Shown here: positions 48,723 through 58,052 of the stretch, in pieces
Position numbering within the stretch: the stretch's first letter is position 1
How the letters are laid out: each line of letters begins with the position of its first letter
Assembly (NCBI GenBank): GCA_942490895.1
Contig: CALNZC010000052.1
Coordinates: 464,410 to 528,409 of the forward strand
From: JAGNXB01 sp942490895
GTDB lineage: Bacteria > Bacteroidota > Bacteroidia > Chitinophagales > Saprospiraceae
Direction of reading: 5' to 3'
Length of the DNA stretch: 64,000 nucleotides
Translations under genes and position numbers: made by a program
Notes under the pieces: model-generated
What the model was told of the DNA's origin: nothing
The model's database searches: none
Seen by the model: the letters and a program-made list of their open reading frames with translations, nothing else

Positions 48723-51700
48723 TTACTCCTGCATGATCATCCGTTTGGTGGCCATGTGCTCTCCACTTTGCACCGTATAATAGAGCATGCCTTGAGCAGA
48801 TACTTCAGCTGCCCGGAGGATAAACTCATTATACCCCTGATTAAAGTCTCCTTCAGCGCGATGGACCACCTTACCGGTGATGTCGTGTACGGTCAGAACC
48901 GCCGACCCACTTCCTGGCAGATGGAATCCAATACGTGTCAGATCTCCGAATGGGTTTGGCTCGTTTTGGTAGAGCGCAAAGTCACCGCCGGCAATGACAC
49001 CATTGTCAAAGCGGAAATGAACATCCAATAGTTCTTCAGTGCGATCGTAAGCTTCCGCACGGGTCACTTTAGAGTTCAGCGTGATGGCCTCACTCAGCCT
49101 TCCTGATGTTCGTGTCTTCACCGTGATCCGGTACAGCACTTCATCACGACCAAGTGTGATCGGCTCGCTGCCATTCCAACTGGTGGTGATCACTCCTTGA
49201 GCAGTCCGGGACTGGCCAAAGTTGGTGCTACTCAAGTCGGTCCATGTCGCTTCAACTCCTACGAATTGAAGAACCTCCGGATCCAGACCTATCGTATACT
49301 GATAGCCCTGAATATCCTGGAAATTGCCGGCCTTTACCTCGAAAGTGACGATCTCGCCTGCAACAAAGGAGCGCTCATCTACTGCAAATTCGAGAGAGCC
49401 CACTGTGTTTCGGGATTCAACTCCCAACAGACTGTTCGGCTGAGCATCACCACTGACATCACCGGTCTTCACACCGATAAAGGAAGCGGTATTCATGCCC
49501 AGTTGCAATCCATTGAAGCCTTTCATTTCCATGAAGTTGCATGGCTTGTTCGGATTCGGGAAGGCATATCCAGCCTCCACAAAACGCCAGCTGGTATTGT
49601 TTGCAAATAGTGTTCCCGGAGCCAGAATCATCTTCCGCAATTCAATGATATCACTGATCGAAATCGTACAGTTGTTATTGACATCCGCAGCAATCAGTCG
49701 ATATGGGCTTCCGATGGTTTTAATGGCCAGCAGGTGCTTCTGGATCAACAACAGATCATACGTGGACACTCCGTTCAGTGGATTGATATCCTTCTGTGGG
49801 GTGACGGTATATTGTCCGACTGTTGGAATCGTTCCGAAGGACACAGCACCACTATTACCTGTGGTTTGCATGGACATATTATTGCCATTGCCAGTCAGGT
49901 CAATTTCGACCAGTTCCACAGGCTCTCCAGATTCATCGGCCACATATCCGGTCAACTCCGCATTCATGGTGCCGCCACAAGCACCCATCCAATCCTGGAC
50001 AGTGATGGTGGTAACGCAGTAGTCCCAGTTACCGGCTTCATCACCAACCCAGACCACAACCTCTACCACTGGACTTTGTGTCACAGGAGGTAGATCATTA
50101 CAAGTGACAACAATTGAAGGTCCGGCATCAGCATCTGGTGCATCCTGGCCAGCTCCTACATCGCTGAGGCGCTCTACCAAAATTTGCAGATCACCGTACT
50201 CGGTGCAGTTGTCATAGCTATCTCCAACTTCCAGGCTCGTCGCCCATACCTCTGCCATTCCTGTTGAAGGCATCAGTTCGATGCTCACAGCGTGACAGAT
50301 CGGTGTTGGCTTCTTACAGTCACTGATCGTGAACAGCTTCGTGCATGTGTTGAAGTTTCCACACTGGTCAGATACCTTGAAGGTGATCTTGTGTGTTCCG
50401 TTCGGGTATGCTCCGCTAGCGTCAAATCCAACGCCAACTACGTCTACTGTTCCATCATTGAAGGCATCCAGGAAGTACTGGTATACCAGTTCGGAGCTGT
50501 CTGTACAGTTGTCCGTAGCTGGGCACATCAGTTCAATCTCTGTAGGCTCACAATCCGCTTCAAAGCTGCAGAAGGTCATGTCGCTGCAATCCACCCACTC
50601 AGGAGCTTCATTGTCTACAACTTTGATCTCCTGTGTGAAGGTGTAGTAACCATCACCATCATCTTCCCATGCGCGGCAACCCTGTGGGCTTGGGCATAGG
50701 CCATGCCACTCTGTGAACGGATACCACTCCGCGATAACGTCACATGCCTGTGGCAAGCCAAGGCTACTGTTCGCATAACGGAAGATGTGATTACCATTCG
50801 TTGGTGTGACCTGGTTTACAGGCTGCTGCTTCGTCGTGTTATAGAACACCTGGAAGCTTGTACCACTCAGATAGTAGAACGCATATACGTCGCCTTCGAT
50901 CAGTCCTCCGATCTCATTGCCACCTACAGTCGTGATATACTTCATCGTGATCACATCATATGCCTGCAACTTCTTCGCAGTAACCAATGAATTGATCGCT
51001 GTGGTGAAGTTCCAAGTCGTCATTGCTGGATACTGCTGATTGAATGACTGGATCTGATAGTCGACGTTGCCATCGGCTGAGTACTTACACCAGTCTTTCA
51101 CGATCCACTGACGCAGGATCTTGTAACAAGCATCCGTGGTCACCAGTACATGGTCTACATGCTCGATGCCAACCAGCTCACAATCTCCGTTGTGGATTAC
51201 GCCACCTGTAGCATCCAGATCATCCAGATTCTCACAGTTTACTGTAACGTCACATGGGAATTGTACTACCAGTGGGGTATCGTCATTGAAGTATACGCGC
51301 TGAATACAGCTCGTGTTGTTACCAAACTTGTCTTCAACCCTCCAACGACGGTTGATGAACGTGTTGTCTCCGCACTTCTCTGGGTCGCCCAGATCCTGCC
51401 AAGTCACATCCAGTCCACATGCTTCGGTGTTATCCGTTACGTGTGGCTTCAAACCTGTAGGCAGAACATACTCAATGTGCATGCACACTTCGTTGATCTT
51501 ACCGCCAGCCAGGACTTCCTTGTCTTCGACGACCAGGATCCAGGTATCTGTAGCACAGAACATGTGATTCGAACCGGCAGGAGCCACAGTGATATCCGAG
51601 CCAAGCACATCCAGGAATTCAACAGTCGAACCGTTGATCACCTTGAACAGGTAAGGCCAGCCGATCGTCAGATCTCCCAACTCGGCACCCGTACTGGAAA

Positions 51701-54700
51701 CGTATTTCATCACCAGCTGATCTCCCGCTGAGAGTCCAGATTTTGTAATGAACTGTGCAATGGATGTATTACTGAGGCGGTTTGTGGCCGTATTGACATC
51801 CATCATGCCTGCTGTGAAGCACAGGTCCTTATCCGTCCAGCTGTTCAAGGCATCGCCATCGAATGCTTTCAGATAATCACCTTTTGGACGCATGTGGCCC
51901 TGGTTATATGAACCGACACTCGGCTTGGTCGACGTGCACGTAAATTGTGCAGGCACGATCTGATTAAATTTCTGCAATTGGATGAGGTCATAGGCCTCAT
52001 CGTTGAAGGTCACATTGATATCTGCAGGATACCAGTTCGGGGTTGAGCCTTTGGCACAACTCTTCCACGGCATCACTGTCACCTTCGTACCTGTTGGGCT
52101 ATAGAGCGTGATCTCTAACTGATCGACCCATTCATGGTTGATATTCAATTGTAGATCCAGATCCGTAATACGTGCATCCGCAGGAATTCCTGTGATGTCG
52201 ATCGGCACGGTATACTTGCTTTGATAGGCATTGGAAATAATCGTTCCAGGCGTTTTACACACACTGAACGTATCCAATCCTGTTGGTTCATACGGCATGC
52301 CGCAGGTCACTGTGATATCCTCTGGACACCAGATGACCGGACGGATCTTATCCACGACCTGCACTTCAACCATACAGTTGTTCGCATTGCCAAAGGCATC
52401 GCGGACACGCAGATCAACAAAGACAGGCACACTGCTCAATCCGTCACAACAGTAAAACTTCACTTGTGGCTGGTAGATGAAATCGCCGGATTTGTTACAC
52501 GGATGTTGAACAAAGCTTCCGGAGGAATTCATTGTTCCACGGCGGATATCAAATACAATACTTGTACACACATCGTAAGAACCGTCGTCAAAACTGGATG
52601 CATTGACCAACGTCACACTATCTGTTAGCGCTACAACGTGGAAGCTTTCACAGATAACGACTGGCCCCTGCTTGTCTTCCACCTCTACGACGATGGAACA
52701 TTCACTCTTATTTCCACAATCATCGATAGCGACATAGGTCATGGTATAATCATAACCCACAGGCAGATCAAATACAAACTTGCCATCTGCATTCATCGTA
52801 TTGACAATGATGACATTGCCATTGTTGTCTGTGGTCCAGACATACAGGTTGGTGTTGTTGCTCGTAGAGCAATCATCCTCTACCTGGATCCATGGCATAT
52901 ATACCCGAACGGTACAATCCTGGTAACCCTGTTGGTTCGTCGTACCATAAGTAATATCATGTTCATCCGGGCAAGACAGGACCGGTCCTGTCTTATCCAG
53001 GATCTTGATGGTCTGGACATGAGTACCGACCTCACCAGAACACATATCGTGCAAAGTCCAGGTCCGAATGATGGTATAGGAAGACTGACAAACTTGCAGC
53101 ACTTTGTCTTCGAAACCTGTCTGTAAGCTACCACAACCACTTCCGCCTGGCTCACCGGTAACGGCAGGAGATGGATAATCCGCTTGACAGTCCAGACTTG
53201 GCAGATCGAGATCATCATAGTTTGATGGCAGTACTACATTCTGAATCGTTGCCCGCTTGATCCGAATCTCCTGGGTGCATTGGGTATTATTGCCCCAATC
53301 ATCCACGGCGGTCCAGGTCCGTTCGATCAACTGGCTGAACTCAGGGTCCTGAGCACAGGTATAGAATGTTTCGTCATCAGCATAGGTGAGGCCATTCCCC
53401 AGGGAAAGCGTGATATCGCAATTGTCCGTAACCGGAACAGCGAGCGCCTTGGAGGCATAGTTCACCTGAATATTCGGCATAGACACCGCCCCAGCCTGAA
53501 ACAGATTGCTCAACAGACCAAAGGATACCGGTCCACCAGCAACGGTGAATGGACCATTGGTCACAGGAGCTGTGCCATTGAAATAGTTGAAGATCGGACA
53601 AGCCGTTGCGCCCCAAACATGGAAGCCCCGGGTTTCGCCGGGAGCTAAAACCTGGTTGGCTGAAAGCTCCAGTTGTGCGAGGTCGCCTGTGCCTGTTGCG
53701 AAGTAAGCTGGTATTGTCGCTATATTTTGTGGACCCAGATTTGTCCAGGCTCCAGCATTGGTTTCATTACCGACAAACGTTGGTGCCGTAAAGACCTCCA
53801 TGGTTTGTGGCGCATTCACCGGACCGAATGCCGGATCGCCAAAACGCAGACCAAAGCCGGTAATTTCCAACTCCTCAGCGGAATTATTGGTGATATTGAA
53901 ATAGATACCGCCTGGCAGGGTATTCCCGGACAAGGAGTAAGCAGTACCGCCACCATGCGCCAGGAAGCTGGCCGGGTATTGGACAGGATCCTCTTGCTGG
54001 AAAACTGCTGGTGCCGGTTCCAGTGGAATATCCGCACCACAATTCACTTCCAGATCTGTGCAAACCAGGACAGGTGGCAATTTGTCTTCCACCTTGATCA
54101 GTCCCCAACAGCTGTTCCCTGTTTCAGGATCGGTCACTTTGACCTTCAATGTCAAACCGATCTGTGGGCGTCCGATATTCGGACTTCCGACCAGTGGTGT
54201 ATTATTCGGATTGAAAATCGAAACGATATAATCATCGTAGCAACCATATGGGCCACCTTCCAGAATGTCATCCGCACCTATAGTGGTGATACAATCTTCA
54301 TCCAGAGAGATCTGAACCAGATCGTTACATGCCAGTGATGTCACCGGATCTGGATACTCCAATACCTGAATGTCAAAGGAACAAGTAGACACATTTCCTG
54401 CGACATCAGAAACTTCATAACTGACCGTCCAGGGGCTGTCATCCTTACACAATTCAGTACCACTCAATGGACCTCCCGTCTGGATTGGATCCGCAGAGAC
54501 ACTTGGTGTCTGATAAGTCACAGAACCATTCCAGATCCGGGGATTGAAGGGAGCTGATGCAAAGAAGGTATTGGAGGTCGCTCCTGCCAATACGGTCAAT
54601 GTACCATCGGTATACGTACCATTTGTAGATAAGCCATATGCCTTCACACCTGCAGGTGTACCATTGGTATATCTCGATTGTGTAGAAATCATGTGCAAGG

Positions 54701-55940
54701 CGACACCCGTCACTCCCGGAGGAATGACAAAGTCGGTTGTAAAGGGTGTCAGCGTTGGATTAAATGGCCCAGCAGTAGCATCGGCAGTATAGGCCAATGT
54801 CCAGGCACCCGCATTCTGCTCAAACCCATATCCTGTTCCACTCTTGACATAGATTCCGACCATGGTTGGTCCAAGGATCATCGATGACATACTGCTAATG
54901 GTCAACGGACCTGCGGTATTGTTCACCAGGTCAAAGACCACGATGCCGCCTACTGCGTTCTGGTTATTCGAAGCGGCTGGAGCAGAAATGACCATTCCAC
55001 TTGGTCCTGAGAATGGACAGTTGTCGGTAGCCGTTGGATCGGTCCAACTGACAATAGCACAACAGGCACCCGGATCAAGATTAACGATGATATCCGACGG
55101 ACAAGTCAGTGTCGGTGGAATATCGTCGATCACCGTCACTTGGGACACACATGATGCTGTATTTCCACAGTCATCTGAGACGATGAGCGTTACGGGTGTA
55201 ACACCCTTGTCTGCACAAGTCATTACTGTTGGGTCGGCAGAAAAGGACAGCAAACCACAATTATCTGTACTGCCGTTATTCAGATCTGCCGGATCGAACA
55301 TTCCCTCTCCGTTCTGGTCCAGATATACAGTGATATTCTGGCAACCTGGCACAGGAGGAGTAGTATCCTCGACAGTGATATTCTGAACAAACATGGCTTG
55401 ATTGCCACAATCATCTTCGGCCGTGTAGGTCCGAATGATGGTATAATTTCCGGTACAATTACCCGGTGTAATCGATTCAGTAAATGTCGCCACAATGATG
55501 ATCGGACCTGCTCCCTGATTGGCGTTCAGTGAACCGGCACTCTCGCCGATCGGACCTGCCCAGACAAACTGGCTGTACATGTTACCTGCACCTTCCAATT
55601 GGAGACTCAGCCCCAGTGGCTCATTGCCCACTTCGGAGACCCCAATGTCTGTGGAGGTTGTTCCGTTTGCCGGGCCATTCGTAGCAGTGAAGGCTCCTTC
55701 ATAACTCAAGAACTGGATCACGGCACTTGATGGATCGACCAGGGCCAATCCATCCGGAGCACCATTCTGCAAACCATTTACAGGCAGGAAGAACGCCAGT
55801 GCGCCATATCCATTTCCTTCATTGTCAATCGTCCCATTCAGTGACACCGTATTATAGGAAAGTCCATTTGCACCATTATACAGGACAACCGAATAACCGG
55901 TCAGATCGAATCCGGCCGGGCCAGCGATCTCAATAAATTC
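48723..55940 (-). CDS. Giant T9SS surface protein, N-terminally truncated at the contig junction (paralogue 6)
   Basis: At least 2405 residues, no signal peptide. The first native residues are about ANEFIEIAGPAGFDLTGYSV, the start of a lamin-tail-like domain, and the sequence to the right of 55,948 belongs to another gene. HYR repeats (LTCPSDIIVNLDPGACC), unusual pieces such as FFASAPFNPRIWNGSVTY, an interrupted P-type domain (about 1260-1500), the GDxLxLKY module twice, CKKPTPICHAVSIELMPSTG, dockerin-like LIAADVNNNCTISISDIIE, a cohesin-like domain and a T9SS sorting domain ending KRMIMQE follow. The last 700 residues closely match the broken giant. The missing N-terminus is probably a few hundred residues at most, but this cannot be measured here. 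Confidence 0.88.
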   Translation of the reverse strand, partial: EFIEIAGPAGFDLTGYSVVLYNGANGLSYNTVSLNGTIDNEGNGYGALAFFLPVNGLQNGAPDGLALVDPSSAVIQFLSYEGAFTATNGPANGTTSTDIGVSEVGNEPLGLSLQLEGAGNMYSQFVWAGPIGESAGSLNANQGAGPIIIVATFTESITPGNCTGNYTIIRTYTAEDDCGNQAMFVQNITVEDTTPPVPGCQNITVYLDQNGEGMFDPADLNNGSTDNCGLLSFSADPTVMTCADKGVTPVTLIVSDDCGNTASCVSQVTVIDDIPPTLTCPSDIIVNLDPGACCAIVSWTDPTATDNCPFSGPSGMVISAPAASNNQNAVGGIVVFDLVNNTAGPLTISSMSSMILGPTMVGIYVKSGTGYGFEQNAGAWTLAYTADATAGPFNPTLTPFTTDFVIPPGVTGVALHMISTQSRYTNGTPAGVKAYGLSTNGTYTDGTLTVLAGATSNTFFASAPFNPRIWNGSVTYQTPSVSADPIQTGGPLSGTELCKDDSPWTVSYEVSDVAGNVSTCSFDIQVLEYPDPVTSLACNDLVQISLDEDCITTIGADDILEGGPYGCYDDYIVSIFNPNNTPLVGSPNIGRPQIGLTLKVKVTDPETGNSCWGLIKVEDKLPPVLVCTDLEVNCGADIPLEPAPAVFQQEDPVQYPASFLAHGGGTAYSLSGNTLPGGIYFNITNNSAEELEITGFGLRFGDPAFGPVNAPQTMEVFTAPTFVGNETNAGAWTNLGPQNIATIPAYFATGTGDLAQLELSANQVLAPGETRGFHVWGATACPIFNYFNGTAPVTNGPFTVAGGPVSFGLLSNLFQAGAVSMPNIQVNYASKALAVPVTDNCDITLSLGNGLTYADDETFYTCAQDPEFSQLIERTWTAVDDWGNNTQCTQEIRIKRATIQNVVLPSNYDDLDLPSLDCQADYPSPAVTGEPGGSGCGSLQTGFEDKVLQVCQSSYTIIRTWTLHDMCSGEVGTHVQTIKILDKTGPVLSCPDEHDITYGTTNQQGYQDCTVRVYMPWIQVEDDCSTSNNTNLYVWTTDNNGNVIIVNTMNADGKFVFDLPVGYDYTMTYVAIDDCGNKSECSIVVEVEDKQGPVVICESFHVVALTDSVTLVNASSFDDGSYDVCTSIVFDIRRGTMNSSGSFVQHPCNKSGDFIYQPQVKFYCCDGLSSVPVFVDLRVRDAFGNANNCMVEVQVVDKIRPVIWCPEDITVTCGMPYEPTGLDTFSVCKTPGTIISNAYQSKYTVPIDITGIPADARITDLDLQLNINHEWVDQLEITLYSPTGTKVTVMPWKSCAKGSTPNWYPADINVTFNDEAYDLIQLQKFNQIVPAQFTCTSTKPSVGSYNQGHMRPKGDYLKAFDGDALNSWTDKDLCFTAGMMDVNTATNRLSNTSIAQFITKSGLSAGDQLVMKYVSSTGAELGDLTIGWPYLFKVINGSTVEFLDVLGSDITVAPAGSNHMFCATDTWILVVEDKEVLAGGKINEVCMHIEYVLPTGLKPHVTDNTEACGLDVTWQDLGDPEKCGDNTFINRRWRVEDKFGNNTSCIQRVYFNDDTPLVVQFPCDVTVNCENLDDLDATGGVIHNGDCELVGIEHVDHVLVTTDACYKILRQWIVKDWCKYSADGNVDYQIQSFNQQYPAMTTWNFTTAINSLVTAKKLQAYDVITMKYITTVGGNEIGGLIEGDVYAFYYLSGTSFQVFYNTTKQQPVNQVTPTNGNHIFRYANSSLGLPQACDVIAEWYPFTEWHGLCPSPQGCRAWEDDGDGYYTFTQEIKVVDNEAPEWVDCSDMTFCSFEADCEPTEIELMCPATDNCTDSSELVYQYFLDAFNDGTVDVVGVGFDASGAYPNGTHKITFKVSDQCGNFNTCTKLFTISDCKKPTPICHAVSIELMPSTGMAEVWATSLEVGDSYDNCTEYGDLQILVERLSDVGAGQDAPDADAGPSIVVTCNDLPPVTQSPVVEVVVWVGDEAGNWDYCVTTITVQDWMGACGGTMNAELTGYVADESGEPVELVEIDLTGNGNNMSMQTTGNSGAVSFGTIPTVGQYTVTPQKDINPLNGVSTYDLLLIQKHLLAIKTIGSPYRLIAADVNNNCTISISDIIELRKMILAPGTLFANNTSWRFVEAGYAFPNPNKPCNFMEMKGFNGLQLGMNTASFIGVKTGDVSGDAQPNSLLGVESRNTVGSLEFAVDERSFVAGEIVTFEVKAGNFQDIQGYQYTIGLDPEVLQFVGVEATWTDLSSTNFGQSRTAQGVITTSWNGSEPITLGRDEVLYRITVKTRTSGRLSEAITLNSKVTRAEAYDRTEELLDVHFRFDNGVIAGGDFALYQNEPNPFGDLTRIGFHLPGSGSAVLTVHDITGKVVHRAEGDFNQGYNEFILRAAEVSAQGMLYYTVQSGEHMATKRMIMQE

Positions 55941-55950
55941 ATTGGCTAGG
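55936..55950. other. Junction between Bacteroidota-like and proteobacterial DNA
   Basis: Left of it the minus strand reads ANEFIEIAGPAG, a lamin-tail start. Right of it the plus strand reads RDGTDLLTLLKNADAA, the end of a GGDEF domain. Base composition rises at the same place. Both genes lose their 5' part here. Confidence 0.85.
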
Positions 55951-56910
55951 GATGGAACGGACCTGCTGACTCTGCTCAAGAACGCGGACGCGGCCTGTTA
56001 TCACGCCAAGGACCGGGGACGTAACAACTACCAGATTTTCTCCGATACGCTCCACCAGGACGCCACTACACGGCTGACCCTGGCCAGACACCTGCGCCGC
56101 GCACTGGACCATGGTGAACTCTCGATCCGCTATCAGCCGCAGCTGGATCTGCGCAGTGGCCACGTGGTCGGTCTCGAAGCCCTCGCACGCTGGAACAACG
56201 AGGAGTTGGGAGAGGTCTCGCCCAGTATCTTCATTCCCATCGCTGAGGAAAATGGCCTGATCGCACCGTTGGGCGAGTGGGTGCTGCACACTGCCTGCGA
56301 ACAGAATCAGCGCTGGCGCCAAGCGAACCTGCGTCCGGTCCGCGTTTCGGTCAATCTGTCGCCCCGTCAGTTCAAGTATGGCGACATGGCTCAGCAGGTG
56401 GCACAGGCGTTGGATACCAGCGGTCTGCCGCCTGACGGACTGACTCTGGAGATCACCGAAAGCACCATCATGGATGATATGGAAAATACCATGCGGGCCC
56501 TCCAGCGGATGAGTGCCCTGGGCGTTGAGCTGTCAATCGATGATTTCGGCACCGGTTATTCCTCATTGGCGGTGCTCAAACAGTTCCCCCTGGATGCACT
56601 CAAGATCGACCATTCCTTCATCCGCGAACTGACAACGGATCTTGACGATCTTGAAATCGTCAGCGCCATCATCGCCATGGGACACAACCTGGGTTTGAAG
56701 ATCGTGGCGGAGGGCGTGGAGACCAGCAGACAGCTGGAACTGTTGCGGGACCGAGGCTGCGATGAGATTCAAGGTTACTTCGTAAGCCGCCCGCTTTCTG
56801 CAGCCGATGCCACCTATCTCTTGCAGTCCGATTTTCTCCAGGGACCCAGTAGCGAGGGTGTCCATTTTTCAAAACGCACGGAAATTCTGCGTCAGTTCCA
56901 CAAGACCTGA
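55948..56910 (+). CDS. EAL-domain c-di-GMP phosphodiesterase, 5'-truncated (GGDEF-EAL C-terminal part)
   Basis: About 320 residues remain. The opening RDGTDLLTLLKNADAACYHAKDRGRNNYQ is the last helix of a GGDEF domain; the active GGDEF motif and any sensor domains are missing. The EAL domain is complete with the catalytic signatures EALARWNN, NLSPRQF, EITEST, DDFGTGYSSL, the KIDHSF helix, AEGVET and EIQGYFVSRPL, so it should hydrolyse c-di-GMP to pGpG. The ATG-like start within this piece is not native. The upstream end is cut at the junction. Confidence 0.9.
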   Translation, partial: RDGTDLLTLLKNADAACYHAKDRGRNNYQIFSDTLHQDATTRLTLARHLRRALDHGELSIRYQPQLDLRSGHVVGLEALARWNNEELGEVSPSIFIPIAEENGLIAPLGEWVLHTACEQNQRWRQANLRPVRVSVNLSPRQFKYGDMAQQVAQALDTSGLPPDGLTLEITESTIMDDMENTMRALQRMSALGVELSIDDFGTGYSSLAVLKQFPLDALKIDHSFIRELTTDLDDLEIVSAIIAMGHNLGLKIVAEGVETSRQLELLRDRGCDEIQGYFVSRPLSAADATYLLQSDFLQGPSSEGVHFSKRTEILRQFHKT

Positions 56911-57199
56911 GGGTCGAAATCGAGCCGGCCATAGGCCATCGCGGCATCGGCGCTGCCCACGGCGGTAGTGAGGGAGCGCCGGTCGAATCCGCTCTGATCC
57001 CGATGGAAATCGATATTTGATTCCCCCAGTCCAGCGATGCACCCGCCATCCAGGGGTCGTCATGCCGATAGATGGCCCCGCCGGTAATCTGGCAGGCGTC
57101 GTCGCTACAGTCAGCATCGTTGCTACCGTTGTCCACACCCTCTCCGGTCACGACCCCCGCCACCCCCGCTTTCGGGCGCTCGGCCCGCGGGAACAAGAA
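56892..57199 (-). pseudogene. Possible degraded gene remnant
   Basis: Read on the minus strand the segment gives DDACQITGGAIYRHDDPWMA, then SLDWG, and after restoring one base in the C-run at 57,023-57,027, ESNIDFHRDQSGFDRRSLTT and AVGSADAAMAYGRLDFDPQV, then a stop at 56,892. No family is recognised. The 5' side ends at the inverted-repeat element starting at 57,200. It could be chance reading in GC-rich DNA. Confidence 0.3.
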
Positions 57200-57489
57200 A
57201 AGGAAAGTCTGATCAATTGATACGAAACGCGTTTGGGTCCACAAGGGCGCAGATGCAAGGCCCCCGGCGCAGCACCATAGTCATTCTATGATAAAGGCCG
57301 GGAAACGCAGCAGATGTGCCCTTGTGGGCGAAACCCCGGAGGGGCCGGGCCTTTGCGCCCTTGGTACCGCGTTGCACCTCGCTCATTGGCAACTCACTTA
57401 TTGGCCTTGGGCCAACTTCGCTCGGTGCGCCTTGTACGAGAGCGCGCAAAGACCCCGGCACGATCGCAGCAATTGATCAGACCTTCCTT
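57200..57489. repeat. MITE-like element with 20-bp terminal inverted repeats
   Basis: Ends are AAGGAAAGTCTGATCAATTG (57,200-57,219) and CAATTGATCAGACCTTCCTT (57,470-57,489), 19 of 20 positions complementary. Inside, a GGGCGCA...AAGGCCC pair (near 57,247-57,262) is inverted near 57,345-57,362, so the interior can form a long stem. No transposase frame. A convincing target duplication was not found. Confidence 0.6.
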
Positions 57490-58052
57490 AAGGCACGATC
57501 GGACTCGATTTCGTCATCATAGTGGTTGATCGTCAATTATCGCGGTTGCTTTTGCTTTTGGGTGTTGCTTTTGGAATGGCCTTGTTGTAGAAGGGAGACT
57601 ATGTTGCTTTTTCGCCACAAGATGCGCAGAAATGATAGGCTTTCACACACTTAACCGTATTGCAACCGAGCTTCAATACAGCGCAACCACGCCGCTCTGC
57701 TACGGCGAATTTGTGATCGCCACACAACGTGCGGTGTACGGCAGTGGCCTTGCGCCGTTGACGCGTTCCGAGGTCAACGAAGTTCGGCGTTTTCTGGATC
57801 TCAGGTGTGGATCGAGCCGGGCCGAAGTCGAGGAACAAATCGGCGTCTGAACCAGGAACGGCGCAAGTACATCCGATTCATCTCTGACCATCTGGTGACG
57901 GTTTCCCTCTTGTAATCGGGGGCAATTGGATCGCCCGATACCACGGGTCAGCGCCAGAGAGCTTCAGCAGGTGTGGGCGCCACGGCCAGTGGATGTGGGC
58001 ATGGACTACATCGGAGAGTATCGACCGGTCAGGTTTGACCGATCGCGGAGGC
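57490..58052. other. Intergenic, no supported gene
   Basis: About 560 bases. Short frames occur on both strands (for example a 72-codon plus frame at 57,632) but none resembles a known family. Confidence 0.5.

Noticed and set aside
20494..55979. A cellulosome
   Set aside because: Although dockerin- and cohesin-like motifs occur, there are no glycoside hydrolase or carbohydrate-binding domains in any of the genes.
55942..55979. The join as a mobile-element insertion end
   Set aside because: No inverted repeat, target duplication, integrase or transposase is present on either side.
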